DNA from: Antarcticimicrobium sediminis
GTDB lineage: Bacteria; Pseudomonadota; Alphaproteobacteria; Rhodobacterales; Rhodobacteraceae
Length of the DNA stretch: 64,000 nucleotides
Assembly: GCF_004348975.1 (NCBI RefSeq)
Contig: NZ_SMFP01000005.1
Coordinates: 1-64,000 of the forward strand
Direction: 5' to 3'
Part shown: positions 44,460 to 53,756 of the stretch, in pieces
Layout: every line of letters starts with the position of its first letter
Position numbering within the stretch: position 1 is the first letter of the stretch
Program-made: the position numbers and the translations under genes
Notes under the pieces: model-generated
Databases searched by the model: none
What the model was told of the DNA's origin: nothing
Seen by the model: the letters and a program-made list of their open reading frames with translations, nothing else

Positions 44460-45341
44460 TCAACCGGCCTTTGCTGCCGGATCTTCCGCTGTGGGGTCCT
44501 CAAGCGCGGCCTCGATCAGGGTGCCGTTGAACTCGGCTCCAAGGATCAGGATCGCGGCGTTGAGATACAGAAAGATCAGCGCCGACATCGCCCCGGCCAA
44601 GCCGGCATAGGTTGCCGAATAGGCGGCAAAGCGCGCGATATAGATCGAGAACCCCCAGCCGGCCAGCGCCCAAAGCACCAGCGTCAACACGACGCCGGGT
44701 AGAATCTGGCGCAACGGGTGGCGCCGACCGGGCAGCAACAGGTGACAGGCCACCACCCCCAGAACGGGCATCAGCGCGACGAACAGCCAGCTTGCGCCGA
44801 CGCCGACGAACCACGCGCTTACCTCGCCCGGGACCGCGGCGCGCAGCATATTGGTATAGATCGGCAGAACCACATCTACCGCCAGCCCCGCCAGCACCAA
44901 GGCCGCCCCCGCCACGACAAGGCCAAGGCTCAGCAAACGGGTTTGCCAGAACGGGCGCGGATCGGTTTCGTGATAGGCCCGTTCCATCGCCACCCGCACC
45001 GCGTTCACCCCGTTGGATGCGAAATACAGCGCCAGCACCCCGCCCAATGTCATCAACCCGGACTCCGAGGCCGTCAGCACCGCTCGCAGTTCACGTTCGA
45101 TCGGGATCGCGACCTGCTCCGGCCAAGCCCCGAGAAGGACCTGGAACAGATCGTCCACCGGCACATCGCGCGACAGGAACCCCGCCAGCGCCACCACGAA
45201 AAGGACAAAGGGAAACAGCGCCATCATCATCGACATCGCCACATGGCTGCTCATCACCCAGCCGCCCTTGTCGCCGAACCGCGCCGCCGCATGCAGCAGG
45301 GCGCGCAGGATACGCCGGGTTCGAGGGGGCAGGATGCTCAT
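44460..45341 (-). CDS. YihY/BrkB-family inner-membrane protein
   Basis: This 293-residue protein has about six membrane helices. Motifs of the YihY family are present: MALFPFVLFVVALAGFL, ALYFASNGVNAVRVAMERAYHETDPRPFW, and AALAGAMSAL-like GLAGAMSALIFLYLNAAILILGAEFNG near the end. The older name RNase BN is wrong for this family; the function is unknown and it may be an exporter. It is divergent from the small helical protein at 45476. Confidence 0.92.
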   Translation of the reverse strand: MSILPPRTRRILRALLHAAARFGDKGGWVMSSHVAMSMMMALFPFVLFVVALAGFLSRDVPVDDLFQVLLGAWPEQVAIPIERELRAVLTASESGLMTLGGVLALYFASNGVNAVRVAMERAYHETDPRPFWQTRLLSLGLVVAGAALVLAGLAVDVVLPIYTNMLRAAVPGEVSAWFVGVGASWLFVALMPVLGVVACHLLLPGRRHPLRQILPGVVLTLVLWALAGWGFSIYIARFAAYSATYAGLAGAMSALIFLYLNAAILILGAEFNGTLIEAALEDPTAEDPAAKAG

Positions 45342-45475
45342 GCCCGCACCCTAGCCGCAGCCGCCGCCGGCATCCAGAGGCGACGCGCTGCCCCGTTGCC
45401 ATTGTTTTCAATCGGCTGCACCATGCGCGCGATAGAACCGCCGGAATCCCCCGGCCCCACTTTGGGAGAGATGAT

Positions 45476-45709
45476 ATGAGCGATTTTGACGAGGTTACCG
45501 CCAAGCTGAAGCAGACCCGCGATGAGTTGAAGCTGCAATTGCATCTCGCCGGCAAGGAGGCCGAGGAGGAATGGGACGATCTGGTCAAGGACTGGGACAA
45601 ATTCGTTCAGCAAAAACAGCTCAACAAATCCGCCGACGAGGTGGGCGAGGCTGCCAAGCAACTGGGCCTGCGCATGAAGGATGCCTTTGACCGGCTGCGC
45701 AAATCCTGA
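45476..45709 (+). CDS. small charged helical protein of unknown function
   Basis: This 77-residue protein is rich in Lys, Glu and Asp, with heptad-like spacing over most of its length (VTAKLKQTRDELKLQLHLAG, EEWDDLVKDWDKFVQQK). It therefore probably forms a coiled coil or helical bundle. The ATG at 45476 follows GGGAG by eight bases, which decides the start. It lies 65 bases before the cardiolipin synthase gene on the same strand. No family with a known role was recognised. Confidence 0.8.
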   Translation: MSDFDEVTAKLKQTRDELKLQLHLAGKEAEEEWDDLVKDWDKFVQQKQLNKSADEVGEAAKQLGLRMKDAFDRLRKS

Positions 45710-45774
45710 TCCGGCACGTCCCGTCCGCGCCGCTCAGGCGCGAACGCTCTGATCCCTAGCCGGAGGCCGGGCGC

Positions 45775-47187
45775 ATGTGGGTTATGATGGGTAGTCTGGC
45801 CGTCGCCGCGCTTTACGCGGTGTCGGTTCTGTTCGCCTTTCGCGCCGCCGCCACCGCCCGCACGGCGCAGGGGGCCGTGGGCTGGGTGGTGTTTCTACTT
45901 GCCCTGCCCTTTGCGGCCGTTCCGGTCTATCTGGTTCTGGGGCATCACCGGATGCGCGGCTATCTGATCTCGCGCCGCGAGTCGCGTCAGGTGGTCGAGG
46001 CGGTCCGCAAGTCCGCCGCCCTTAACGCCCCGGACCCGGAGCAGACGCAGATCAATCTGGCGCCGTTCGAATATTGCGCCAATTTGCCGGCTCTCCGGGG
46101 CAATGGGGCCGAGCTGCTGATCGACGGCAAGGCGGCCTTTGACGCCATGTTCGCCGCCATCGACGCGGCGCAATCCTATGTGCTGGTGCAATTCTATATC
46201 ATCCGCAATGATGCGCTGGGGCGCGCCTTTCAGGACCGGCTGATCGCCGCCGCGGCGCGTGGGGTGCAGGTGCGGGTGATGACCGATGCCGTGGGCAGTT
46301 TCGGCCTGCCCGGTCGCTATTTTACCCGGTTGCGCGGGGCCGGGATCGAGGTGGCCCGGCGGAAACGCTCGCGCGCCCCGCGATTCCGGTTTCAGATCAA
46401 CTTTCGCAATCACCGCAAAAGCCTGATCGTGGACGGCGAGACCGGGTTCACCGGCGGCTTTAACGTCGGTCAGGAGTATCTGGGTCAGAACCGCGCCCTT
46501 GGCCACTGGCGCGATACCCATGTGCGTCTGCGCGGGCCGGTGGTCTCGCAGCTGCAGCTTATTTTTCTAGAGGACTGGCACTGGATCACTGGCTCTGCCC
46601 CCTTTGCGGATCTAAGCTGGGAGGCCCCGCAAGCGCCGCAGGATGCAACCGGGCTGATCGTGGCGACCGGCCCGGGGGATGAGACCGAGACCGGCGGCCT
46701 GATGTTCTTTTCCGCGATCGCCGCCGCGAAACACCGGGTCTGGATCGCCTCGCCCTATTTCGTGCCCGATACCGATATCGTCACCGCCCTGCGCCATGCT
46801 GCCTTGCGCGGGGTGGATGTTCGCCTGCTGGTGCCCGACAGGGCCGATCACTGGATGCCCTGGCTGGCCGCCTGGGCCTATTTCGACGCCATCACCGAAT
46901 CTGGCGTGCGCGTGTTCCGCTATACCGAAGGCTTCATGCATCAAAAGGTTTTTGTGGTGGATGACAGGCTGGCGGCTGTCGGCACCACCAACCTCGACAA
47001 CCGGTCTTTTCGATTGAATTTCGAGGCGATGGCCTTGTTCTTTGATACCGGTTTCGCGGCACAGGTCGATGCGATGCTGCGCCGGGATTTCAAGCACAGC
47101 TATGAGTTGAAGGATCGGATCACGCAGCAATCGGCCCTGATCCGGTATGGCGCACCGGTGGCGCGACTACTTTCACCATTACTTTAA
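45775..47187 (+). CDS. cls: cardiolipin synthase
   Basis: This 470-residue phospholipase-D-superfamily enzyme makes cardiolipin from phosphatidylglycerol at the inner membrane. Two N-terminal membrane helices (about 1-25 and 35-58) precede two HKD active-site motifs. The first is NHRKSLIVDGETGFTGGFNVG (about 222-240). The second is MHQKVFVVDDRLAAVGTTNLDNRSF (about 390-412). It ends RLLSPLL as usual. GGAGG lies nine bases before the ATG. Confidence 0.95.
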   Translation: MWVMMGSLAVAALYAVSVLFAFRAAATARTAQGAVGWVVFLLALPFAAVPVYLVLGHHRMRGYLISRRESRQVVEAVRKSAALNAPDPEQTQINLAPFEYCANLPALRGNGAELLIDGKAAFDAMFAAIDAAQSYVLVQFYIIRNDALGRAFQDRLIAAAARGVQVRVMTDAVGSFGLPGRYFTRLRGAGIEVARRKRSRAPRFRFQINFRNHRKSLIVDGETGFTGGFNVGQEYLGQNRALGHWRDTHVRLRGPVVSQLQLIFLEDWHWITGSAPFADLSWEAPQAPQDATGLIVATGPGDETETGGLMFFSAIAAAKHRVWIASPYFVPDTDIVTALRHAALRGVDVRLLVPDRADHWMPWLAAWAYFDAITESGVRVFRYTEGFMHQKVFVVDDRLAAVGTTNLDNRSFRLNFEAMALFFDTGFAAQVDAMLRRDFKHSYELKDRITQQSALIRYGAPVARLLSPLL

Positions 47188-47243
47188 TAGTGAACGACAA
47201 CCTTATGAATATGCTTGGTTATTAAGTGTTTTGGAGGTGTCAC

Positions 47244-47582
47244 TCAATCTTTGCGTTCATCCATGCAGGCGTCAAAGGCACGTTGGAAACTCTCCGCCCG
47301 TTTCTGATTGCGCTTTGCCTCGAACCGCTCGCGATGGGCGGCGCCGGCAAAGGGGGGCGCGGCAGGTGTGGCCGCCCCACTGCTGCGCGATACCCCGAGC
47401 GCAACTGAACCGCTGAGGCTGAACTTTATCCCGCCCGCCTCTGCCTCGATCGCGCGTGGGCGGTATCCGCTGCTCTGTTCTGCCTGCGCGCGGCAGGTCT
47501 CCTCCCGCTCGCCCGCCTGAGCGGTCGTGGCGGTAATGAGAACGGCAAACAGCGGGGCCAGAAGCAACGGAAAACGGATCAT
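47244..47582 (-). CDS. small exported protein of unknown function
   Basis: This 112-residue protein has a clear Sec signal peptide (about 1-23: FPLLLAPLFAVLITATTAQA) and a mature part with two Cys (ETCRAQ, DACMDERKD) that may pair. The start is preceded by a GGTGGGG ribosome-like site. The coding call rests on the signal peptide and base composition. It is convergent with cls. The 56 bases between them are notably AT-rich. Confidence 0.6.
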   Translation of the reverse strand: MIRFPLLLAPLFAVLITATTAQAGEREETCRAQAEQSSGYRPRAIEAEAGGIKFSLSGSVALGVSRSSGAATPAAPPFAGAAHRERFEAKRNQKRAESFQRAFDACMDERKD

Positions 47583-47755
47583 GTCCCCACCTCACCCGGA
47601 ACCCAGCCCGGGGTCAATGCCGACCCTGCGCCCGCTGCGGCGAAACGCGGCAATCCGCCCAACCGACCGTTCCGGGGGCTGGACAGCACGGGCTTGAAGG
47701 CCAATTGATGGCGGGGTTGGAGATGGGGGCAAACCTCGTCGCACAGGAGGCCGCC

Positions 47756-48400
47756 ATGCTGCAGATCGAGGATGTGAGCAAAACCTACCCCGGCGCGCGC
47801 CCGGTGCTGCAGGGCGTTTCGCTGCACCTTGATGCGGGCGAAACCTTGGCCCTGACCGGCGAAAGCGGCAGCGGGAAAAGCACGCTGCTGCACCTTGCAG
47901 GCGCGCTGGACGGGTTCGACAGCGGTGAAATCACCCTCGCCGGAACCCGGCTCTCCGGGCTGGATGACAGCGGGCGCGCGGCGCTGCGCCGGGGCTGCGT
48001 GGCGCTGGTGTTTCAGCAGTTCAACTTGATCCCCTCGCTCACCGTGGCGCAAAATCTCAGCTTTCATGCCCGGCTCGCGGGGCGGCAGGATCCGGCATGG
48101 ATCAGGGATCTGACCGACCGGCTCGGTCTGGGGGAACTTGGCGCGCGCTATCCCGAACAGCTTTCCGGCGGGCAACAGCAACGCGTTGCCATTGGCCGGG
48201 CGCTGGCGGCGCGGCCCGCGCTGCTGCTTGCGGACGAACCCACCGGAAATCTGGACGAGACCGCCAGCGATGCGGTGATGGATCTGATGCTGGAGCTTGT
48301 GCGCGTCAGCGGCACCGCGCTGTTCCTTGTCACCCACTCCGAACGGATCGCCGCACGGCTTGACCGTCGCGCCCATCTTAGCGGCGGGCGCATCGCATGA
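47756..48400 (+). CDS. ABC transporter ATP-binding protein (LolD/MacB type, AttE-like)
   Basis: This 214-residue ATPase has Walker A TGESGSGKSTLLHLAGALD, signature [16 protein letters not shown] and Walker B LLLADEPTGNLDE, typical of the MacB/LolD class that powers FtsX-like permeases. The ATG at 47756 is chosen because AGGAGG lies five bases upstream; 17 codons further upstream the frame is open but lacks a site. It overlaps the permease gene by four bases. The system moves lipids, lipoproteins or peptides out of the inner membrane. Confidence 0.92.
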   Translation: MLQIEDVSKTYPGARPVLQGVSLHLDAGETLALTGESGSGKSTLLHLAGALDGFDSGEITLAGTRLSGLDDSGRAALRRGCVALVFQQFNLIPSLTVAQNLSFHARLAGRQDPAWIRDLTDRLGLGELGARYPEQLSGGQQQRVAIGRALAARPALLLADEPTGNLDETASDAVMDLMLELVRVSGTALFLVTHSERIAARLDRRAHLSGGRIA

Positions 48401-50811
48401 TCGGGGCCGCCCTTCAGGCGCTCGCGTCGCATTGGCGGCGGCATCCGCTGCAACTGGGGACGTTGCTGGCCGGGCTGGCGCTGGCCACCGCGCTGTGGTC
48501 GGCGGTGCAGGCGATCAATGCGGAGGCGCGCGCCAGCTATGCCCGCGCCGCGTCCCAGATCGGCGGCGCCACCCTTGATGTACTGGAGGCCCCGGGCGGC
48601 CCGATGTCGCGCGCACGCTATGTGGCGTTGCGCCGGGCCGGTTGGCAGCTCTCTCCGGTGTTGGAGGGCCGCACCCGGCTGGGCGAGGAACAGGTCACGC
48701 TGCTTGGCCTTGATCCGCTCACCCATCCGCCGCTGCCGGCGTTCGAGGCGGCGATGCAGGCCGATCAGGCGACGCTGGCACAGATGCTGACGCAGGGCGG
48801 TTTGCTACTGGCGTCGCCAGAGCTTGTCTCGGCCCTGAAGGACGTCCCCGGCCTGCCGCCCCTTCGCGCCAGCGACAGCGTTCCGCCGGGCATGGTGATC
48901 ACGGATATCGGCCTTGCCGAACGCCTGTTGGCCCGCCCGGACCAGATCGACCGGCTGTTGATCCTGCCGCAGCAGCCAATGCAGCTGACCCCGCTGGACC
49001 AGCTTGCGCCCGATCTGCAACGCCGCGCCTCGCGCGCCGGGGCGGACACCGCGCGTTTGACCGACAGTTTCCATTTGAACCTCACCGCCTTCGGGTTGCT
49101 GTCCTTTGCCGTCGGCCTGTTCATCGTGCACGGCACCGTGGGGCTCGCCTTTGAGCAACGCCGCGCCATGGTGCGCACCCTGCGCGCGCTGGGTCTGCCG
49201 GTGTGGTTGCTTGCAGCGCTGATGCTGGCAGAGCTTCTGGCCTTGGCGCTGGTCGGCGGGCTGTTGGGGCTGGGGCTGGGCTATCTGGTGGCGGCGGCCT
49301 TGCTGCCGGATGTGGCGGCCACCCTGCGCGGGCTTTATGGCGCGCCGGTGGCGGGTGGGCTGTCGCTGCGCCCGTCGTGGATCGTGGGTGGGCTTGCCAT
49401 GGCACTGATCGGAACGCTGGCTGCCAGCGCACAGGCGCTTTGGCGGATGCTGCGGATGCCGCTGCTGGCCGCGCCGGGGTTGCAGGCCTGGGCCCAGCGC
49501 GCGGCGCAGGGGGATCGCCGCATGGCGCTGGCGGGGCTGGGGTTGATCGCGGCGGGGATCGCAGCCTTGGCGCTGATCAAGGGGCTGATCGGCGGCTTTG
49601 CCCTGATCGCCGGGCTGATGTTGGGGGCGGCCCTGCTGTTGCCGCCGGTTCTGGCCGCGCTGCTCGGACTGGGGCGGCACCTGACACGGGGGCCGCTTGG
49701 CGAATGGCTCTGGGCCGATACCCGGGCGCAACTGCCGGGCATCGGGCTGGCGCTGATGGCCCTACTGCTGGCGCTGGCCGCCAATATCGGGGTCGGCACC
49801 ATGGTCTCCAGTTTTCGGCTGACCTTTACCGGCTGGCTCGACCAGCGGCTGGTGTCCGAACTCTATCTCACCGCCCGCGACGATGCGCAGGGCGCCGAGA
49901 TCGCCCGCTGGCTGGCCCCGCGCAGCGACGCGGTGCTGCCGATCCGCGCGGCGGAGTTCACGGTGCAGGGCAATCCGGTCACGGTCTATGGCGTGGTCGA
50001 TCACCCGACCTATCGCGACAACTGGCCACTGTTGGATCGCACGCCAGACGCTTGGGCGCAGGTCAACGCCGGTCAGGGCGTCTTTATCAATGAACAGCTT
50101 GCCCGCCGCGCCGATCTCTGGCCCGGCGACGTGGTTCAGCTTGCGCCCGGCTGGGTGTTGCCCGTCGCCGGGGTCTATTCCGATTACGGCAACCCTACCG
50201 GGCAGGCGATCACCGCGCTGCCGGCGCTGTTGACCCATGCCCGCGCCGTGCCGAACCGCCGCTTTGGTGTACGGATCGTGCCCGAGGCGGTGCCAGATCT
50301 GATCGAGGCCCTGCGCGCCAAATTCGACCTGCCCGCCAGCGCCTTGATCGATCAGGCGGGGCTCAAATCGCGCTCACTTGCCGTGTTTGACAAAACCTTT
50401 GTGGTGACCGGCGCACTGAACCTGCTGACCCTCGGGGTGGCGGGCTTTGCCATCCTGACCAGTCTGCTCACCCTGTGGTCGCTGCGCCTGCCGCAACTGG
50501 CACCGGTCTGGGCGCTTGGGCTGACGCGTGGGCGGTTGGCCCGGCTGGAACTGGCGCGCAGCCTGCTGCTTGCCACGTTCACCGCGCTTCTGGCGCTGCC
50601 GCTGGGGCTGGCGCTGGCCTGGGTGCTGCTGGCGGTGATCAATGTGCAGGCGTTCGGTTGGCGCTTGCCCATGTACCTGTTTCCGCTCGACTGGCTGCGG
50701 CTGTTTCTGTTGGCGCTGCTGGCCGCCGGGCTGGCCGCCGCCCTGCCCGCGCGCCGCCTCTATCGCCTGCCCCCCTCGGAGTTGCTCAAGGTCTTTGCCA
50801 ATGCTCGCTAG
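48397..50811 (+). CDS. FtsX-like ABC transporter permease (AttF/G-like fusion)
   Basis: This 804-residue permease has an N-terminal helix (about 12-35), a large periplasmic domain, and two FtsX-type membrane modules (helices around 230-420 and 680-800). AttEFGH-type systems usually split this into two permeases; here it is one chain. Segments such as FGLLSFAVGLFIVHGTVGLAFEQRRAMVRTLRALGLP mark the first module and LWSLRLPQLAPVWALGLTRGRLARLEL the last. It is coupled to the ATPase upstream and overlaps the AttH-like gene by 11 bases. Confidence 0.9.
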   Translation: MIGAALQALASHWRRHPLQLGTLLAGLALATALWSAVQAINAEARASYARAASQIGGATLDVLEAPGGPMSRARYVALRRAGWQLSPVLEGRTRLGEEQVTLLGLDPLTHPPLPAFEAAMQADQATLAQMLTQGGLLLASPELVSALKDVPGLPPLRASDSVPPGMVITDIGLAERLLARPDQIDRLLILPQQPMQLTPLDQLAPDLQRRASRAGADTARLTDSFHLNLTAFGLLSFAVGLFIVHGTVGLAFEQRRAMVRTLRALGLPVWLLAALMLAELLALALVGGLLGLGLGYLVAAALLPDVAATLRGLYGAPVAGGLSLRPSWIVGGLAMALIGTLAASAQALWRMLRMPLLAAPGLQAWAQRAAQGDRRMALAGLGLIAAGIAALALIKGLIGGFALIAGLMLGAALLLPPVLAALLGLGRHLTRGPLGEWLWADTRAQLPGIGLALMALLLALAANIGVGTMVSSFRLTFTGWLDQRLVSELYLTARDDAQGAEIARWLAPRSDAVLPIRAAEFTVQGNPVTVYGVVDHPTYRDNWPLLDRTPDAWAQVNAGQGVFINEQLARRADLWPGDVVQLAPGWVLPVAGVYSDYGNPTGQAITALPALLTHARAVPNRRFGVRIVPEAVPDLIEALRAKFDLPASALIDQAGLKSRSLAVFDKTFVVTGALNLLTLGVAGFAILTSLLTLWSLRLPQLAPVWALGLTRGRLARLELARSLLLATFTALLALPLGLALAWVLLAVINVQAFGWRLPMYLFPLDWLRLFLLALLAAGLAAALPARRLYRLPPSELLKVFANAR

Positions 50812-51853
50812 ACTGGTTGTGATCCTTGCGCTGGCGCTGCTGGCGGCGCGGCCCGCCGGGGCGCAAGGCTTTGCCGGTCTGGGCAGCACGGCGGCGGCCG
50901 AGGGCTTTGCCACGCCGTCCCCAGACACCCGCCTCAGTTTCCCCCGCGACCACGGCCCGCACCCGGATTTCCGCATCGAATGGTGGTATCTGACCGCCAA
51001 TCTCACCGGCCCTGATGGCACCGACTATGGTGTGCAATGGACGCTGTTCCGCACGGCCCTCGCCCTCGGAGAGGCCGAAGGCTGGGCCAGCCCCCAGATC
51101 TGGATGGGCCACGCCGCCGCCACCACGCCCCAGCATCACTATTTCGCCGAACGCTTGGCGCGCGGTGGCATCGGTCAGGCGGGCGTGCACAGCGATCCCT
51201 TCGAGGCCTGGATTGATGGTTGGCAGATGGCGGGCGAGGATTTCGACAGCCTGCGTCTGACGGCGCGGGGGGCGGAGTTCGCCTATGACCTGACCCTCTC
51301 CGCCGAGGGGCCTCTGGTGCTGCAGGGGGTCAACGGCTATTCGGTGAAATCCGCCGATGGACAAGCCAGCCACTATTATTCGCAACCGCACTACAGGATC
51401 GAAGGCACGCTCACCCTGCCCTCCGGTCCGGTCGCGGTCAGTGGTCAGGGCTGGCTTGACCGGGAATGGTCGTCGCAGCCGCTGGCAGCGGATCAGACCG
51501 GCTGGGACTGGTTCTCGCTCAGCTTTGACAGCGGCGCGCATCTGATGGGGTTTCGTCTGCGCGGGGCGCGTGGCGATTTCACCTCTGGCACATGGATCGC
51601 CCCCGATGGCAGCGCCACGCCGCTCGCCCCCGGCGCCTTTCAGGCCGCGCCGCTGGAACTGGCCGATGTGGCGGGGCGGCAGATCCCGATCCGCTGGCGC
51701 GTCACCCTGCCCGAACGCGGGCTCGATGTGGAGGTTTCGCCGCTCAACCGGCAAAGCTGGATGGGCACCCGGTTTCCCTATTGGGAGGGGCCGGTTCGCG
51801 TCACCGGCAGCCATGCCGGGCGCGGTTATCTGGAAATGACCGGCTACGAGTGA
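50801..51853 (+). CDS. AttH-like lipocalin-type exported protein (CrtC/hydroxyneurosporene-synthase family)
   Basis: This 350-residue exported protein has a signal peptide (about 1-21: LARLVVILALALLAARPAGA). The CrtC-like double-lipocalin fold follows: FPRDHGPHPDFRIEWWYLTANL near the N-terminus, QIWMGHAAATTP, and GWLDREWSSQPLAADQTGWDWFSL in the middle. AttH is the periplasmic member of AttEFGH ABC systems. Its gene overlaps the permease gene, so it most likely receives or hands on the exported lipid-like substrate. The carotenoid name of the family is not relevant here. Confidence 0.9.
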   Translation: MLARLVVILALALLAARPAGAQGFAGLGSTAAAEGFATPSPDTRLSFPRDHGPHPDFRIEWWYLTANLTGPDGTDYGVQWTLFRTALALGEAEGWASPQIWMGHAAATTPQHHYFAERLARGGIGQAGVHSDPFEAWIDGWQMAGEDFDSLRLTARGAEFAYDLTLSAEGPLVLQGVNGYSVKSADGQASHYYSQPHYRIEGTLTLPSGPVAVSGQGWLDREWSSQPLAADQTGWDWFSLSFDSGAHLMGFRLRGARGDFTSGTWIAPDGSATPLAPGAFQAAPLELADVAGRQIPIRWRVTLPERGLDVEVSPLNRQSWMGTRFPYWEGPVRVTGSHAGRGYLEMTGYE

Positions 51854-51874
51854 TCCCGCCCAAGTACCCCGGCC

Positions 51875-52933
51875 CTATCGCGGGAACACCACCCCGTCCA
51901 TCAGCTTGCGCGCGGTGCGCAGAATGCCCGCCTGCACCACCGCACCGCTGCCGTCCAACGTGGCGACCACGGTCATCTCTCCGGTCGGATGCTCCACCGC
52001 CAAACTGCGTTCAGCCCCCGCGCCGGTCTCGGCCATCGCATGGGCCGGGGTGCCTTCGATCAGACAGGCGGTGGCGACGCTGACCGCCCCCAGAACCCCG
52101 ATCGCCTTGTGACAACGATGCGGTATAAAGGTGCGGGTCGAGATCGCGCCGCCGGCGCGCGCCGCGCTCACCATGCTCATCTTGGGCACCGATGAGTCGG
52201 CAACGTCGCCAAGATTCATCAGCGGCCCGCAGGCCAGCCGGATCGCTTCCAGCCGCGCGCGCAGATCCGCGTTCGCCTCAAGCGCCTCGGGGCTCTCCTC
52301 CCCGGTGATCCCCATGTCAGAGGCGCGCAACACCACGCAGGGCATGCCGTTGTCGATCATCGTCACCTCGACGCCCTCGACCACATCCACCACGTTGCCA
52401 GTGGGCAGCAGCGCGCCGCAGCTTGATCCGGCGGTATCACGAAACACGATCGGCACCGGCGCGGCATGGCCCGGCACCCCGTCGATCCGCGCCTCCCCCG
52501 CATAGGCGACGACACCGCCCGGCGTCTGTACCCGCGCCTGCGCCACCTGACCGGTGTTCTCCATATAGATGGTCACGGGCGTTTCGCCCTCGCGCGCCGC
52601 CACCAGCCCGCGCTCGATGGCAAAGGGGCCGACACCGGCCAGCAGGTTGCCGCAGTTCTGCGCATCGCTCACCAACAGGCGATCAACGAACACCTGCAGA
52701 AACAGGTAATCCACATCGACGCCCGGCCGCTCCGAGCGTTGGACCACCGCCACCTTGGAGGTCAGCGGATCCGCCCCGCCCATGCCGTCGATCTGACGCG
52801 GATCGGGGCTGCCCATGATCGACAACAGCGCGGCATCGCGCGCCGTCGCATCGCCGGGCAGATCCCCGGCCAGAAAATAGCCACCCTTGGAGGTGCCCCC
52901 CCGCATCCACATGCAGCCTATGCCGTCGCTCAT
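51875..52933 (-). CDS. galD: 4-oxalomesaconate tautomerase (PrpF family)
   Basis: This 352-residue PrpF-family isomerase has the epimerase-like double-domain fold with signature MWMRGGTSKGGYFLAGDLP at the start, GMGGADPLTSKVAVV, SDAQNCGNLLAGVGPFA (Cys) and GVLGAVSVATACLIEGT. In the gallate and protocatechuate 4,5-cleavage routes GalD converts the keto form of 4-oxalomesaconate to the enol used by GalB. The ATG at 52933 is favoured for the conserved MSDGIGCMWMRGG start. It follows galC after 127 bases that contain an intergenic repeat. Confidence 0.87.
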   Translation of the reverse strand: MSDGIGCMWMRGGTSKGGYFLAGDLPGDATARDAALLSIMGSPDPRQIDGMGGADPLTSKVAVVQRSERPGVDVDYLFLQVFVDRLLVSDAQNCGNLLAGVGPFAIERGLVAAREGETPVTIYMENTGQVAQARVQTPGGVVAYAGEARIDGVPGHAAPVPIVFRDTAGSSCGALLPTGNVVDVVEGVEVTMIDNGMPCVVLRASDMGITGEESPEALEANADLRARLEAIRLACGPLMNLGDVADSSVPKMSMVSAARAGGAISTRTFIPHRCHKAIGVLGAVSVATACLIEGTPAHAMAETGAGAERSLAVEHPTGEMTVVATLDGSGAVVQAGILRTARKLMDGVVFPR

Positions 52934-52991
52934 CGAAACCCTTTGCTTCATCTCGGCCTTTACTTCTTATTGGCCCGCGCTTCTTCTTGGT

Positions 52992-53050
52992 GAAAATACT
53001 CCGGGGGAATCGCGGCTTGCCGCGATGGGGGCAGCGCCCCCTGCCCGCCG
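52992..53050. repeat. intergenic repeat with core GAAAATACTCC (copy 2) plus two hairpins
   Basis: The core at 52992-53002 is identical to that at 5693-5703. It is followed by a stem ATCGCGG-CTTG-CCGCGAT and a G/C dyad GGGGGCAGCGCCCCC. It splits galC and galD inside an otherwise tight operon. Confidence 0.5.
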
Positions 53051-53060
53051 GGTCTCCACC

Positions 53061-53756
53061 TCAGACGTACTTCAACCCTTTCTCGGCCAGCCGTTCGCGC
53101 ATCTTGTAAATGTCGAGCCCCAGTTCGCCCGCCTCGAACCGGGCGCGCTTTTCGGCCTCAAGGGCCTCGCGCGCGCGGGCCTTTTCCAGCACAGTTTCGG
53201 CCTCCTCGCGGCGCACCACGCAGACCCCGTCGTCGTCGGCCACGATGATGTCACCGGGATGGATCAACGCATCGGCGCAGACGACCGGAACATTGACCGA
53301 TCCCAGCGTCTCCTTGATCGTGCCTTGCGCGAAAATCGCCTTGGACCAGACCGGGAACTGCATCTCGGTCAGATCGCGGATATCGCGCACACCGGCGTCG
53401 ATGATCAGCCCGCGACAGCCGCGATGTTGGGCCGAGGTCGCCAGCAGATCGCCGAAATAGCCGGCCTCTGACGGCGAGGTCGGGGCCAGCACCAGAAGGT
53501 CACCATCGCGGATCTGTTCGATCGCCACATGGATCATCCAGTTGTCACAGGGCGGCGCCGAGATCGTCACCGCGCTGGCCGCCAACCGCACGCCGGAATA
53601 GATCGGCCGCATGTAGGAGGCCAAAAGCCCCTTGCGCCCCTGCGCCTCGTGCACGGTAGCGACACCGCATTCCCCCAGCCCGACGATCACCGCCGGGTCG
53701 GCGCGCGCGATGTTCTGCACCACCACGCCCTGCGTTCCTACGCCGTAGCCGCTCAT
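53061..53756 (-). CDS. galC: 4-carboxy-4-hydroxy-2-oxoadipate aldolase
   Basis: This 231-residue RraA-fold class II aldolase cleaves 4-carboxy-4-hydroxy-2-oxoadipate to pyruvate and oxaloacetate and can decarboxylate oxaloacetate. Family motifs are [52 protein letters not shown] (Arg and Asp of the metal/pyruvate site) and [16 protein letters not shown]. The final ATGA overlap with galB shows translational coupling. Confidence 0.92.
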   Translation of the reverse strand: MSGYGVGTQGVVVQNIARADPAVIVGLGECGVATVHEAQGRKGLLASYMRPIYSGVRLAASAVTISAPPCDNWMIHVAIEQIRDGDLLVLAPTSPSEAGYFGDLLATSAQHRGCRGLIIDAGVRDIRDLTEMQFPVWSKAIFAQGTIKETLGSVNVPVVCADALIHPGDIIVADDDGVCVVRREEAETVLEKARAREALEAEKRARFEAGELGLDIYKMRERLAEKGLKYV

